Source: an uncultured Christensenellaceae bacterium
GTDB lineage: Bacteria; Bacillota; Clostridia; Christensenellales; Borkfalkiaceae
Reading direction: 5' to 3'
DNA length: 64,000 nucleotides
Assembly: GCA_910587825.1 (NCBI GenBank)
Contig: CAJUNJ010000007.1
Coordinates: 1 to 64,000, forward strand
In this document: in pieces, positions 16,196-26,216 of the stretch
How positions within the stretch are numbered: the stretch's first letter is position 1
How the letters are laid out: every line of letters starts with the position of its first letter
Translations under genes and position numbers: made by a program
Notes under the pieces: model-generated
What the model was told of the DNA's origin: nothing
Database searches by the model: none
Seen by the model: the letters and a program-made list of their open reading frames with translations, nothing else

Positions 16196-18502
16196 TTAAA
16201 TACCTAAAATTGCATTTCTGAACACGGCGTCCACGTCGGTTACTTCGATAAAGTTTATACTGTCGCGCACCGACTGCGGAATTTCTTCCAAATCTTTTTT
16301 GTTGTCGGCGGGAATAATTACGTCGTGAATACCTATGCGGTGGGCGGCAAGCGCCTTTTCTTTAAGTCCGCCAATAGGCAAAACTTTTCCGCGGAGAGTT
16401 ATTTCGCCCGTCATTGCTATACTCTTTTTGACGGGTTTATGCGTAAACGCGGAAAGTATAGCCGTAGCCATAGTTATGCCCGCGCTCGGCCCGTCCTTGG
16501 GGGTTGCCCCCTCGGGGACGTGAATATGAATATCAGTTTTTTCGAATACCGAACTGTCTATACCGTACTGCGAACTGTTGGTGCGGATATAACTTATAGC
16601 CGCGCGCGCGCTTTCTTTCATTACGTCGCCCAACTTGCCCGTAAGCAAAACGTCGCCCTTGCCGTGCATTGCAGATACTTCTATCGTAAGAGTAGTTCCG
16701 CCGACAGCAGTCCAGGCAAGCCCCGTAGCCGCGCCGACTTCGTCTTCTTTCAACGCTTTTCCGCCGCGTTCGTACCGCCTTGCGCCAAGCAGGCTGTCAA
16801 GGTTCTTTTCGGTGACGGACAATTTTTTTGCCTTGCCGCCGGAAAGTTTTACCGCAGCTTTTCGGCAGACGGCGTCTATCCTGCGTTCGAGACTGCGCAC
16901 GCCGGCTTCCATAGTATATCCTTCTATAATTTCGTCAAGCGCGCCGTCGCTTATGGTAAGTTCGGTGCTTTTAAGTCCGTTTGCCTGACGCTTTCTGTCT
17001 ATTAAATAGCGTTTGGCTATCTCACGCTTCTCTTCGTGCGTGTAGCCCGTAAGTTCTATTATCTCCATTCTGTCCAACAGCGGGGCGGGAATGGTGTCAA
17101 GGCTGTTTGCCGTTGTTATGAAAAGCACTTTGCTTAAATCAAACGGCACTTCTATATATCTGTCGATAAAGGTCGAATTTTGCGCGGGGTCAAGCACTTC
17201 GAGAAGCGCGTCCGCGGGGTCGCCGCGCAAGTCGGAAGAAATTTTGTCTATCTCGTCGAGAAGGAAGACGGGGTTTAAAGAACAGGCTTTCTTCATACCG
17301 CTTATTATACGCCCCGGCATTGCGCCGACGTAAGTCTTTCTGTGTCCCCTTACTTCGGCTTCGTCCTTTACGCCGCCCAAACTCATCCTTACGAACTTCC
17401 TGCCGAGAGCGCGGGCAACCGAGCTTGCAATGGACGTCTTGCCCACCCCGGGAGGACCCACAAAACAGAGTATGGGCGCGTTCATACCGCCCGTGCGTTT
17501 GAGTACGGCAAGGTATTCGGTTATACGCTCCTTAATCTTTTCAAGGCCGTAATGGTCGGCTTCAAGCACCTTTACCGCGTCCGAAAGCTTTTCGGTGTCT
17601 TGGGTCTGTTCGCCCCAGGGCAAGTCAAGCATCCAGTCGAGATAAACGCGTAAAACGTTGTAATCGGGCGAAGAGGTCTGCATTCTCGACATACGGGAAA
17701 GTTCTTTAAGGCACTTGTTTTCGGCTTCCTCGCTCATCCCCTTTGCCTTGATTTTTTCTTCGAGTTCGTCACGCTCCTCGCCGTCGTCGCCGAGTTCCGT
17801 ATGAATGGCTTTAAGCTGTTCCCTCAGGTAATATTCCTTCTGGTTTTTTTCTATGTTCTGCCTTACGACGGCGTTTATCTTGCGTTCGAGGCGCATAATT
17901 TCCAACTCGTCGTTTAACAGCTTGTCCGTCATTTTAAGCCTTTCGACCGTGCGCGGGCATTCTAAAAGCTCCTGCTTCTGCTCTACCTTTATTTGCAGAT
18001 AATGACCGGCAAGGTTGACAAATTCGTCGGGGTCGGAACACTTGTCAAGGCTTGCAACCCCGTCCTTTGACATACGGCTGTCGGAAGAGGTTATTTCCTT
18101 TAAAATTTCCTTGGACGTACGGAAATAGGCTTCTTCAAGGGAAGGGTCGCCGTGAACGGGCGCTATCTCTTCGACCGTTGCGACGAAAGCGCCGTTTTCC
18201 TTTCTAAGCTGTCTTACCGTAGCGCGGAAAAGCCCCTCTACCGAAAGGCGCAGGTTGTTGCCGGGAAGACGGGTTATCTGACGGAGTTTCACCACGGTGC
18301 CCGAAGTGAAAATATCGTCGTCGGTAATCTCTTCCTTGTCGGACTGCTTCTGGGCGCAGACGAATATGCGGGAATCGCCGTCCGCCGCATACTTGACTGC
18401 GGAAAGCGAAATCATTCTGCCCACGTCGAAATTTACGGTCGTATTGGGAAATACCACTCTGCCGCGCAGGGCAAGCAGGGGATAATCTTGAAATTTACTC
18501 AT
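16196..18502 (-). CDS. lon: ATP-dependent protease Lon
   Basis: 768 residues, typical LonA. N-terminal LON substrate-binding domain (about 5-200), coiled-coil region, AAA+ module with Walker [10 protein letters not shown] (about 345-353) and LDEIDK Walker B, then the C-terminal Ser-Lys protease domain with [14 protein letters not shown] (catalytic Ser) and [12 protein letters not shown] (catalytic Lys). It degrades misfolded and regulatory proteins in the cytoplasm. GAGG lies before the ATG. It is preceded by clpX with a 59-nt gap and touches ysxC, forming the standard proteostasis cluster. Confidence 0.98.
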   Translation of the reverse strand: MSKFQDYPLLALRGRVVFPNTTVNFDVGRMISLSAVKYAADGDSRIFVCAQKQSDKEEITDDDIFTSGTVVKLRQITRLPGNNLRLSVEGLFRATVRQLRKENGAFVATVEEIAPVHGDPSLEEAYFRTSKEILKEITSSDSRMSKDGVASLDKCSDPDEFVNLAGHYLQIKVEQKQELLECPRTVERLKMTDKLLNDELEIMRLERKINAVVRQNIEKNQKEYYLREQLKAIHTELGDDGEERDELEEKIKAKGMSEEAENKCLKELSRMSRMQTSSPDYNVLRVYLDWMLDLPWGEQTQDTEKLSDAVKVLEADHYGLEKIKERITEYLAVLKRTGGMNAPILCFVGPPGVGKTSIASSVARALGRKFVRMSLGGVKDEAEVRGHRKTYVGAMPGRIISGMKKACSLNPVFLLDEIDKISSDLRGDPADALLEVLDPAQNSTFIDRYIEVPFDLSKVLFITTANSLDTIPAPLLDRMEIIELTGYTHEEKREIAKRYLIDRKRQANGLKSTELTISDGALDEIIEGYTMEAGVRSLERRIDAVCRKAAVKLSGGKAKKLSVTEKNLDSLLGARRYERGGKALKEDEVGAATGLAWTAVGGTTLTIEVSAMHGKGDVLLTGKLGDVMKESARAAISYIRTNSSQYGIDSSVFEKTDIHIHVPEGATPKDGPSAGITMATAILSAFTHKPVKKSIAMTGEITLRGKVLPIGGLKEKALAAHRIGIHDVIIPADNKKDLEEIPQSVRDSINFIEVTDVDAVFRNAILGI

Positions 18503-18561
18503 ATAAACCTCATTTTAACAATATGCGCCAAATATGCTTTCGGCATATTCGGCGCAATAAG

Positions 18562-19782
18562 TTAAGCCGTCTGTTTGTAAATTATTTTCGGCTCCGCCTT
18601 GTCGGTGACGCACTCTTTGGTGACAATCACTTCTTCGACGTTTTCTTCGGAAGGCAGTTTGTACATAACCGAAGTCATAAAGCTTTCGATTATGGTTCTA
18701 AGCCCCCTTGCGCCCGTCTTCAAACGTATAGCCGTGCTTGCAATTTCACGCACAGCGCTTTCTTCCACAGTAAGCTTTACGCCGTCCATTGCAATAAGCT
18801 TCTGGTACTGCTTGATAATGGCGTTCTGCGGTTTGGTGAGAATGCTGACAAGCGCCTCTTCGTCCAACGGGTGCAGGCTTACGACTATCGGAACGCGCCC
18901 GACAAATTCGGGTATCAGTCCGAAATTGGTCAAATCCTGCGGTTTGACGTCTTCAAGCATTTCGTAAACGTTTTCTTCCGAATCTTTAACGTTGCCCCCG
19001 AAGCCGAGAGACGTATTGTCCCTGCGCTTTTGGACAATTTTGTCAAGCCCGACGAACGCCCCGCCGCAGATAAACAAAATATTCGTCGTGTCTATGCGCA
19101 GGCATTCCTGCTGGGGGTGCTTTCTTCCGCCCTGCGGGGGAACGTTTGCTACCGTGCTTTCTATAATTTTCAAAAGAGCCTGCTGTACGCCTTCGCCCGA
19201 CACGTCGCGGGTAATGGAAACGTTTTCGCTCTTTCTTGCAATTTTGTCGATTTCGTCGATATAGATAATACCGCGCTGGGCTTTTTCTATATCGTAATCG
19301 GCATTCTGAATCAATTTAAGCAGGATGTTTTCCACGTCTTCGCCGACGTAGCCCGCTTCCGTAAGCGTGGTCGCGTCGGAAGATGCGAAAGGCACGTTTA
19401 AAATCTTCGCAAGCGTGCGCGCAAGCAAAGTTTTTCCGCAACCCGTGGGGCCGAGAAGAAGAATATTGCTCTTTTCAATCTCTACCTCGTCGGGCTTGCT
19501 GTCGGGCATATTGTTTATGCGTTTATAGTGGTTGTATACCGCGACGGATAAAACTTTTTTCGCCTCGTCCTGACCGACGATATATTTATCCAATTCCTGC
19601 TTTATTTCGGCGGGTTTTTTGAGGGGAACGGGTTCAAGCGCCGTATCCTCGTATTCCTTTATCATATCCCCGCATATTGTTATACATTCGTCGCAGATAC
19701 AGGAACCGTTCTGTCCGCTGATAAGTCTGCGAACGTTCGCTTCGGATTTTCCGCAAAACGAACAAAATCTCTTTTCTTTCAA
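18562..19782 (-). CDS. clpX: ATP-dependent Clp protease ATP-binding subunit ClpX
   Basis: 406 residues. The N-terminal zinc finger C-S-F-C-GKSE...C-x2-C is at about 7-37, Walker [12 protein letters not shown] at about 113-123, Walker [11 protein letters not shown], and the pore and IGF-type ClpP-contact regions follow (the [11 protein letters not shown] motif is present). It unfolds substrates and feeds them to ClpP. The start codon is TTG at 19782 with GGAG about 9 nt upstream; no ATG lies near. It follows clpP by 51 nt. Confidence 0.97.
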   Translation of the reverse strand: MKEKRFCSFCGKSEANVRRLISGQNGSCICDECITICGDMIKEYEDTALEPVPLKKPAEIKQELDKYIVGQDEAKKVLSVAVYNHYKRINNMPDSKPDEVEIEKSNILLLGPTGCGKTLLARTLAKILNVPFASSDATTLTEAGYVGEDVENILLKLIQNADYDIEKAQRGIIYIDEIDKIARKSENVSITRDVSGEGVQQALLKIIESTVANVPPQGGRKHPQQECLRIDTTNILFICGGAFVGLDKIVQKRRDNTSLGFGGNVKDSEENVYEMLEDVKPQDLTNFGLIPEFVGRVPIVVSLHPLDEEALVSILTKPQNAIIKQYQKLIAMDGVKLTVEESAVREIASTAIRLKTGARGLRTIIESFMTSVMYKLPSEENVEEVIVTKECVTDKAEPKIIYKQTA

Positions 19783-19833
19783 AATAATACTCCGGTTTAT
19801 ATATATAATAGATGTATAAGCTGAATTATAAAT

Positions 19834-20430
19834 TTATCTCTTGAAGAACACTTTGTCTATAAGCCCGTATTCCTGTGCTTCCTGCGCCGAAAGATAGTTG
19901 TCCCTGTCGGTGTCGCGTTCGATTTCGGAAAGCGGTTTGCCGGAATTTTTGGCAAGTATTTCGTTTAGCTTGCGCTTGGTGCGGAGAATATGTTCCGCCG
20001 CTATTTTTATGTCGCTTGCCTGACCCTGCGCTCCGCCGAGGGGCTGGTGAATCATTATTTCGCTGTTGGGCAGGGCAAACCTCTTGCCCTTTGCCCCGCT
20101 TGAAAGCAGGAAAGCGCCCATAGAAGCCGCCATACCTATGCAAATGGTAGACACGTCGCACTTGATATAGTTCATCGTGTCGTAAATGGCAAGACCTGCC
20201 GACACCGAACCGCCCGGGCTGTTGATATACAGCGAAATATCTTTCTGGCTGTCCTTGCCTTCGAGATAGATAAGCTGCGCCACGACGGTGTTTGCGACCG
20301 CGTCGTCTATTTCACCGCTTAAAAATATAATTCTGTCCTCTAAAAGTCTGCTGTAAATATCGTACGAACGCTCCCCGCGGGAAGTCTGTTCGACTATATA
20401 GGGAACCAAAGCTCCTTTCTCTGTCTGCAT
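19834..20430 (-). CDS. clpP: ATP-dependent Clp protease proteolytic subunit ClpP
   Basis: 198 residues, the normal ClpP length. The catalytic Ser is in [14 protein letters not shown] (about 97-110), the His in MIHQPLGG (about 123-130) and the Asp in [15 protein letters not shown] (about 170-175). It forms the tetradecameric protease chamber used by ClpX. AAAGGAG precedes the ATG. It lies 22 nt after the trigger factor gene and upstream of clpX, as in many Clostridia. Confidence 0.98.
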   Translation of the reverse strand: MQTEKGALVPYIVEQTSRGERSYDIYSRLLEDRIIFLSGEIDDAVANTVVAQLIYLEGKDSQKDISLYINSPGGSVSAGLAIYDTMNYIKCDVSTICIGMAASMGAFLLSSGAKGKRFALPNSEIMIHQPLGGAQGQASDIKIAAEHILRTKRKLNEILAKNSGKPLSEIERDTDRDNYLSAQEAQEYGLIDKVFFKR

Positions 20431-20452
20431 AACACTCTCCTTTCGAATTTGA

Positions 20453-21883
20453 TTATTCCGCTTTGCCGCCGTCGGTTTTTTCGGTCTTTTTCACGGTCTT
20501 TTTAGCCGCGGGTTTTTCCGCCTTGTCGGCAGCCGCCTTTGAGGAAGCGGATTTGGAAGCCGTCTTTTTTGCGGCGGGTTTGTCTTCTTCGGTATAAAGC
20601 TCGTTATTGGCTTTGAGGAAGTCGAACATCTTTGTTATTACTATATCGTTGGAAATATATTCAACCTGTCTGGGATCCATCGTCTTTTTGTATTCTTCGG
20701 CAGATTTGTCAACCGACTTAGCCTGTTCTTCGATTTTCTTATCGAGTTCGCCCTCTTCCACTTTGATGTTTTCGGACTTGATAACCTTGTCGATGACAAG
20801 CTGACCCATAACTCTGGGCGTAGCCTGCGGTCTGAACTGACCGCGGAACTCTTCCATCGATATGCGCATATATTTGAGATAATCTTCGAGTTTAAGCCCC
20901 TGATACATAAGACGGTAACTGAAATCCTGTACCATTCTGTCTATTTCGTTTTCAATCATCGCTTCGGGAATTTCCGCCTTTGCGTGCTTGCAAAGCTCGT
21001 TTATTATGCTGTTTTCGGTATCGTCCCTGCCCTTGTTTTCGGCATTTCTTTCAAGACGTTCGCGCGTCTTCTTTTTGTAGTCTTCAACCGTCTCCGAACC
21101 CGTCTGCTTTTTAATGAGTTCGTCCGTAAGTTCGGGAAGCTGTTTGCCCGTAATCTTGTTGAGCTTAACCTTGAAAACAGCTTTCTTGCCTTTGAGATTT
21201 TCAGCCTGATAGTCTGCGGGGAAGGTAACGTCTATATCCCTTGTCTCGTTGAGGTTCATTCCGACAACGCCGTCTTCGAAGCCGGGAATAAAGGAACCGC
21301 TTCCCAAAACGAGGTCGTACCCGTCGGCAGTACCGCCGGGGAACACCGCTCCGTCAACGCTGCCCGAAAAGTCGATGTTTACCGTATCGCCGTTTTTGCA
21401 GGCCCTGTCGGTAACGTCAACGTCGGTCGCGGCGCGTTCGAGCACGGAGCCCACTTCCTTTTCGACGTCGGCATCGGTAACATTATATTCATATTTTTTT
21501 ATTTTTAAACCTGTGTAAGCGTCAAGCTGTACGTCGGGTTTAACGGGAACGACAGCCGAAAGCACTATTCCGTTGCCTTCCCGCATATCTTCCACTTCGA
21601 GCGAAGGTTCGCCGACGGCGGTAAAGTTATCCCTTTCCTTTTGAAGAATTTCGGGATAGTGCTGAGTATAAAGAATATTGAAAGCTTCTTCGTACAAAAC
21701 GCCCTTGCCGTAATAGTTTTCAAGGACGGGTCTGGGAACCTTGCCTTTTCTGAATCCGGGTACTGCGTACTTGCCCCTTACTTTTGCATAAGACTTAGTC
21801 AAAGCGTCCTGCCATTCCTGTTCGGAAAAATCGATTGTAAGCTTTACGGTGCTTTTTTCACCGGCTGCCTGAGTATACTTCAT
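20453..21883 (-). CDS. tig: Trigger factor with Lys/Ala-rich C-terminal tail
   Basis: 476 residues. Ribosome-binding domain (about 1-120, including the signature [18 protein letters not shown]), FKBP-type peptidyl-prolyl isomerase (about 150-240) and helical chaperone domain (about 250-425) are all present. The chaperone meets nascent chains at the ribosome. Unusual is the last about 45 residues, a repeat-like tail made of Lys, Ala, Ser and Thr ([18 protein letters not shown] ... [12 protein letters not shown]), making the protein longer than the usual about 430. AGGAGAT precedes the ATG; a promoter is visible at 21921-21949. Confidence 0.97.
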   Translation of the reverse strand: MKYTQAAGEKSTVKLTIDFSEQEWQDALTKSYAKVRGKYAVPGFRKGKVPRPVLENYYGKGVLYEEAFNILYTQHYPEILQKERDNFTAVGEPSLEVEDMREGNGIVLSAVVPVKPDVQLDAYTGLKIKKYEYNVTDADVEKEVGSVLERAATDVDVTDRACKNGDTVNIDFSGSVDGAVFPGGTADGYDLVLGSGSFIPGFEDGVVGMNLNETRDIDVTFPADYQAENLKGKKAVFKVKLNKITGKQLPELTDELIKKQTGSETVEDYKKKTRERLERNAENKGRDDTENSIINELCKHAKAEIPEAMIENEIDRMVQDFSYRLMYQGLKLEDYLKYMRISMEEFRGQFRPQATPRVMGQLVIDKVIKSENIKVEEGELDKKIEEQAKSVDKSAEEYKKTMDPRQVEYISNDIVITKMFDFLKANNELYTEEDKPAAKKTASKSASSKAAADKAEKPAAKKTVKKTEKTDGGKAE

Positions 21884-21920
21884 AGTTAATCTCCTGAATT
21901 GTAATTTTTATACAGATGAT

Positions 21921-21949
21921 ATTTTAACACATTAATTTTTTTTTGAAAA
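21921..21949 (-). promoter_or_regulatory. Promoter of tig
   Basis: On minus, TTTTCA and TAAAAT are 17 nt apart; the -10 ends 38 nt before the tig ATG. It is back-to-back with the rqcH promoter at 21960-21988. Confidence 0.4.
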
Positions 21950-21959
21950 GCGTTTTGCA

Positions 21960-21988
21960 TTTACTTTTGGTAAATTTTGGGGTATTAT
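21960..21988 (+). promoter_or_regulatory. Promoter of rqcH
   Basis: TTTACT (21960-21965), 17-nt spacer, TATTAT (21983-21988). The -10 ends 63 nt before the GTG start of rqcH. Confidence 0.5.
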
Positions 21989-22051
21989 ATAAAGGTAAAG
22001 ATTTTTACGCCGCAAATACGCAGCGGCGTAAACGACAAAGGAGTCGATTCA

Positions 22052-23722
22052 GTGCCGCAGGACGCGTTTACCATAAGACACATCGCAAACGAACTTAAAG
22101 AGAAGATTACGGGCGGAAAAATTTCACGCATAGTGCAACCTGCCCGCGACGAGCTTACGTTTATTATATACACCGGAAAAGGCAACGTTAAACTCGAAGC
22201 CTGTCTCGGGGCGCAATCTTCGAGGTTAAGCTTTACCGACGAAGACAAGCCCGTACCCGTAACCGCGCCCAATTTCTGTATGCTTTTGAGAAAACATTTG
22301 CAGAACGCCGAAATTTTAAACGTTGCACAGCCCGACTTCGAGCGGATAATTTATTTCGACCTCAAATGCGTTTCGGACTTCTCCTCTTCGGTAATGCGGC
22401 TGTACTTCGAAATAATGGGCAAATACTCCAACGCGATACTGTGCGAAAACGGTATTATATCGGGCGCACTTAAAACGACTTCCATAGGAGAAAACACAAA
22501 GCGCGTGCTGTTCGGCGGGGTAAAGTACGTTCCGCCCGAACCGCAGGATAAAATTTCCCCCGATGATAAGGACGGGTTAAAAAATATAATGTGTATACCC
22601 ACGGGTGACAGGGCAAAGTTTATTTCCGACAAAGTAAAGGGAATTTGTTACTCGACTGCGTTGGATATGGTATCCGTTTACGGCGAAAACATTTCCGCAG
22701 AGAATATTTACGACTATGTTTACGGACGGGAAATACAGCCGTGCGTAACACTGTCAAACGGAAAGCCCGACGACTTCAAAGTACGCTCTGCCCGTGCGGA
22801 CAAAGAAATATACCAAAGCGTGCTTCAAGCCCAGACGGCATATTATGCTTATATTTATAAAAAACGGACTTTCGACCAAAAAAAGTCAAAACTCGAAAAC
22901 GCGCTTAACTCCGCGTTAAAAAAGACAGAAAAGCGGTTGGCGGCAATAAACGACAAACTTGCGGAATGCCGCGGTGCGGAAGACGTAAAACTTAAAGGCG
23001 AGCTTATAACAGCCAACATTTACGCGCTTAAAAAGGGAATGAAAAACTTTGAAGCGCAAAACTATTACGACCCCGACGCAAACAGCGTAAAGATAGAACT
23101 TGACGTAACGCTTACGCCTTCCCAAAACGCACAAAAATATTATAAGCGTTACGCAAAACTTAAACGCACGCAGACAAGCGTTACCGCCCAACTTGAAGAA
23201 GCCGAAGATAAACTTAATTATCTTAACAGTATTAAAGCGCACATATGTTCGGCCGAGAATACAGCCGACCTCGAAGGCACGGAAGAAGAACTTGTAAATT
23301 TAGGGCTTTTCAAGACGGCGGCGGTACGCAAAAAGAAAACAGAAGAACCGTCGTACCGCACGTTTGAATGCGGAGGCTTCAAAATAATTTCGGGGCGCAA
23401 CAATATTCAGAACGAAAGACTTACAAGAAGCCTTGCCCCCGAAGATATCTGGCTGCACACGCAGAGGTACCACTCTTCCCACGTCGGAATTATTACAAAC
23501 GGCAAAAGCGTACCGGACGCAGTGCTTTATGCGGCGGCGGAAATTTGCGCGTATTATTCGGACGGGCGTTACGGCAATAAGATATCAGTAGACTATACTC
23601 CCAAAAAATTCGTCAAAAAACCGCCTAAATCAAACGTCGGGTTTGTAATCTACACGGATTTCAAAACTATTCTCGCCGACCCCGACGCACATACGGAGCT
23701 TATTTATGAAGAACGGAAATAA
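22052..23722 (+). CDS. rqcH: NFACT-family ribosome quality control factor RqcH
   Basis: 556 residues from a GTG at 22052, chosen because AAAGGAG lies 8 nt upstream and the product then begins MPQDAFTIRHIANELKEKI like other NFACT proteins; a longer frame from 21977 has no SD. It has NFACT-N (1-about 240), the coiled coil (about 270-420) and NFACT-R with LAPEDIWLHTQRYHSSHV, VLYAAAEICAYYSDGR and SVDYTPKKFVKKP. RqcH binds obstructed large subunits and adds poly-Ala tails to stalled chains. The stretch before the catalytic-looking DIW has the usual conserved Asp-Ile-Trp-x-His. Confidence 0.95.
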   Translation: MPQDAFTIRHIANELKEKITGGKISRIVQPARDELTFIIYTGKGNVKLEACLGAQSSRLSFTDEDKPVPVTAPNFCMLLRKHLQNAEILNVAQPDFERIIYFDLKCVSDFSSSVMRLYFEIMGKYSNAILCENGIISGALKTTSIGENTKRVLFGGVKYVPPEPQDKISPDDKDGLKNIMCIPTGDRAKFISDKVKGICYSTALDMVSVYGENISAENIYDYVYGREIQPCVTLSNGKPDDFKVRSARADKEIYQSVLQAQTAYYAYIYKKRTFDQKKSKLENALNSALKKTEKRLAAINDKLAECRGAEDVKLKGELITANIYALKKGMKNFEAQNYYDPDANSVKIELDVTLTPSQNAQKYYKRYAKLKRTQTSVTAQLEEAEDKLNYLNSIKAHICSAENTADLEGTEEELVNLGLFKTAAVRKKKTEEPSYRTFECGGFKIISGRNNIQNERLTRSLAPEDIWLHTQRYHSSHVGIITNGKSVPDAVLYAAAEICAYYSDGRYGNKISVDYTPKKFVKKPPKSNVGFVIYTDFKTILADPDAHTELIYEERK

Positions 23723-24002
23723 CCTGCCGCAACAGCCTTACGGCGGAAAAACATACGCCTATATAGCCGTCGGATGTATAATCGCCGCATTCGCAACGTT
23801 CGGACTGATATTCACAGTCATAGGAATTTACGCGCTTATCGCCTCTGTTCTGCTGTCGCTTGCGGCGCTGGCGTTCACAAATATCCAGAAGAAAAAGAAC
23901 GCCTTCAAAAGCCTTACCGTAATAAAAATTTTCGCATATATAGCGCTGGCGGCTTCCGCGGGAACTTTCGCCGGCGGAATTATATGGTCTGCAATTTCCT
24001 GA
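23706..24002 (+). CDS. Small two-to-three-helix membrane protein
   Basis: 98 residues; a polar N-terminus with QQPYGG, then helices at about 17-40, 40-58 and 72-95. It overlaps the end of rqcH by 17 nt, so it is probably co-translated. The Gln/Pro/Tyr/Gly N-terminus recalls DUF4190-like small membrane proteins, but this is only a resemblance. No function is known. Confidence 0.7.
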   Translation: MKNGNNLPQQPYGGKTYAYIAVGCIIAAFATFGLIFTVIGIYALIASVLLSLAALAFTNIQKKKNAFKSLTVIKIFAYIALAASAGTFAGGIIWSAIS

Positions 24003-24050
24003 ACGGCAAAGGTATAAAACGCCCCGCAAATTGTCAATATTATTAGTATA

Positions 24051-24413
24051 ATGGACAGAATATGCGGAGCGATATTAAATAAAATACACGCGCTAAGCCC
24101 TGCGGGGCATTACGTCATCGTCGACGAAGACGAACTTTACGAAGCTTTTCCCGAAGACTGCGAAAGAACTGACGACGCGCTTGAAAGGGCGCTTTCGGCG
24201 CTTAAAGGTTCGGGATATATAGATTTGAAGTATTCCCGCGGGGAGATGTACTGCGTCGCCCCGCTTAAAGAATACATTGAAGAAAGTCCCCCGCCTCCGC
24301 CCGAAGAACAACCCGTACCTCAAAGACGCAGGGCAGACTTTGTGTTCGTATCCGCGTTTCTCGGAAGCGCGCTGGGCAGTCTTATAGTTTCGGTGATATT
24401 TGCGGTAATTTGA
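24051..24413 (+). CDS. Winged-helix-like protein with C-terminal membrane anchor
   Basis: 120 residues. Residues 1-70 look like a small winged helix (helices plus the hairpin GSGYIDLKYSRGEMYCVAPL), a Pro/Glu linker (SPPPPPEEQPVPQRRR) follows, and a membrane helix occupies about 97-119. The next gene encodes a shorter protein of the same design, so they are likely paralogs. There is no SD; TATTAT at 24038-24043 lies 7 nt before the ATG, which would make a leaderless transcript, though no good -35 is seen. Function unknown; could tether DNA or a protein partner to the membrane. Confidence 0.7.
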   Translation: MDRICGAILNKIHALSPAGHYVIVDEDELYEAFPEDCERTDDALERALSALKGSGYIDLKYSRGEMYCVAPLKEYIEESPPPPPEEQPVPQRRRADFVFVSAFLGSALGSLIVSVIFAVI

Positions 24414-24414
24414 A

Positions 24415-24774
24415 ATGCTTTCGAGATACGAAGACGAGATAATGTCCGCAGTGTTCAGTCTTTGCGACGGCACGGGCGGATGTCTTGTGTCCCCCATTGA
24501 AATTCTGTCTATCCTGCCCGTAAAAAGAAAATACACCCCCGAAAAAGTAGACGGCATACTGTACGATCTGATGTGCGACGGATATTTCGATTTAATAACT
24601 TCCGAGCGCAAGGGCGAGAAGATGTACGTCATAAATCTCAAAGAAAACGGTTACGCCTACAAACGGACTTCAAAACAAAGACAACGCGATATAGCTTTCA
24701 GAATAGTACTTGCATTCATAGGCGCCGCCGCAACCTTTGTTTTCGGTTTGATATTAAAAGGTATATTCGGTTAA
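24415..24774 (+). CDS. Winged-helix-like membrane protein, paralog of the preceding gene
   Basis: 119 residues, starting one base after the previous stop. Residues about 5-80 repeat the pattern of the upstream protein: helix, then DGILYDLMCDGYFDLITSERKGEKMYVINL, matching ALSALKGSGYIDLKYSRGEMYCVAPL. A basic segment KRTSKQRQRD precedes a membrane helix at about 95-118. The two proteins probably act together. Followed at once by a strong terminator. Function not known. Confidence 0.75.
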   Translation: MLSRYEDEIMSAVFSLCDGTGGCLVSPIEILSILPVKRKYTPEKVDGILYDLMCDGYFDLITSERKGEKMYVINLKENGYAYKRTSKQRQRDIAFRIVLAFIGAAATFVFGLILKGIFG

Positions 24775-24804
24775 AAAACCGTCCCGACGGACGGTTTTTA
24801 TTTG
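24774..24804 (+). terminator. Intrinsic terminator
   Basis: AAAAACCGTCC (24774-24784), loop CGAC, GGACGGTTTTT (24789-24799). It closes the rqcH/small membrane protein group. Confidence 0.85.
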
Positions 24805-24830
24805 CTTTTTTTTGCGGCGTTTGTTAAAAT
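24802..24830 (+). promoter_or_regulatory. Promoter for the 24860 gene
   Basis: TTGCTT (24802-24807), 17-nt spacer, TAAAAT (24825-24830), 29 nt before the ATG, which has AGAGGAA as SD. It starts within the tail of the preceding terminator. Confidence 0.5.
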
Positions 24831-24859
24831 TGTAAAGTAAACTTTTCAAGAGGAAATTT

Positions 24860-26149
24860 ATGAAGCACAAAAAAATTTTTATATCGCTTGTTGCGGTGGC
24901 AACTGTGGCCATATTTTTCGCAGTCTTTCTGATGATTTGGTTCTTCGGCGACAGATACGAAGACTTTGCCGATAATTTCAGGCAGGAATTTGAAATTGCG
25001 GGACTTAAAGACGGAGCCACACCGCAGGGCATAACCGCATTTACGGCAAATTACGACGATACCGACGCGGACGGAAAGCCCGTCACGCGCAGCCAGCAGT
25101 ACTTTTTCGTCAGCGCGTATATGAAGGACGGTTCCCCTTCCCGCATTTACGTCACCGGCGACAAGACGGGCTACGTGGGATACGTAACCATGAAAACTCA
25201 GGAAGGCGAAGACTTTTACGGACATTGCGGCGGAATAGCCACAAACGGCGGGACGCTTTGGATTACGGGTGAAAACAAAGTCCACGTTGCAAAAGCAAGC
25301 AAGGAATATTCCGACGCGAGGAAGAATATTACGCGCGAAATCGTCGAACGCGCCGCTTCCGCCGACCCCGAACAAAAGTACGTCACTTTCACAGCCGAAT
25401 TCAACGCAAACTGCAACGCTTCCTACATCTACTACTTCGACGACCCCAGATATACGTCGCAGACTTACGACAGGCTTTACGTAGGCGAATTCTACCGCGC
25501 CGGCAATTACAAGACCGATGAAAAGCATAAACTTACCACGCCTGCCGGTTATAAAAACAATGCGTTTATGTACGAGTACAACGTAAGTTCGAGTTCGGAT
25601 AACAAATACGGGCTTGTCACCATTGACAACGACGAACTTGACGAAGAGAACAAAGTTCCGAGAATACAGCGTATCTTCTCACTGCCCGAAAAAATTCAGG
25701 GCGTGGCGTTTTCGGGAAGAACTGGTTACGGTTCCAACGACGGGCTTTTGGTGCTGTCGCAAAGCTATGCTCTTGCAAACTCACACCTCCTATGCTTCGA
25801 TTACAAGACGGTAATAGGTTCAAGCAAGAAATACAACAGCAAGGACGTTGCGGGAGAAAGCTTTATATACGACGGCGTTTACAAGACGATAGGCAGTTCG
25901 AAAGTACCCTACACGGACGAAACACTTAACCTTTATTACGTAGATCTGAACGATAAGGCAATGTTCGTAAAGGACTATTCCATTCCCAGTATGTCCGAAG
26001 GGCTGTGCGTGGTAACGCCCAACACAAGCGGTAACGGACCGCGGTCAAGGGTCTACGTCCTCTTCGAGTCCGCAACGAAAAAATACGGACTTTTCGTAAG
26101 GGAACAGCTTAAACACGTTTACAGCTTTATCCCCCGCTTTACCGACTGA
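24860..26149 (+). CDS. Membrane-anchored extracytoplasmic protein, propeller-like
   Basis: 429 residues. One N-terminal signal anchor (about 5-30) is followed by an extracytoplasmic region with repeated beta-blade patterns such as GITAFTANYDDTD, GHCGGIATNGGTLWITGENKVHVA, KIQGVAFSGRTGYGSNDGLLVLSQS and MSEGLCVVTPN...SRVYVLFES. These resemble blades of an SMP-30/NHL-type propeller, but no active-site residues can be named. It stands alone between two terminators, so it is a single-gene unit. Function unknown. Confidence 0.8.
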   Translation: MKHKKIFISLVAVATVAIFFAVFLMIWFFGDRYEDFADNFRQEFEIAGLKDGATPQGITAFTANYDDTDADGKPVTRSQQYFFVSAYMKDGSPSRIYVTGDKTGYVGYVTMKTQEGEDFYGHCGGIATNGGTLWITGENKVHVAKASKEYSDARKNITREIVERAASADPEQKYVTFTAEFNANCNASYIYYFDDPRYTSQTYDRLYVGEFYRAGNYKTDEKHKLTTPAGYKNNAFMYEYNVSSSSDNKYGLVTIDNDELDEENKVPRIQRIFSLPEKIQGVAFSGRTGYGSNDGLLVLSQSYALANSHLLCFDYKTVIGSSKKYNSKDVAGESFIYDGVYKTIGSSKVPYTDETLNLYYVDLNDKAMFVKDYSIPSMSEGLCVVTPNTSGNGPRSRVYVLFESATKKYGLFVREQLKHVYSFIPRFTD

Positions 26150-26154
26150 TATAA

Positions 26155-26195
26155 AAAATACCCTCCGTACGGTTAAACCGCACGGAGGGTTATTT
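26155..26195. terminator. Bidirectional terminator
   Basis: ACCCTCCGT (26160-26168) pairs with ACGGAGGGT (26182-26190), with an inner CGGTT/ACCG stem. T-runs lie on both sides, so it can serve the 24860 gene and the converging aminopeptidase gene. Confidence 0.85.
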
Positions 26196-26216
26196 TTTAT
26201 TTGTTTTTTTTCGGCA

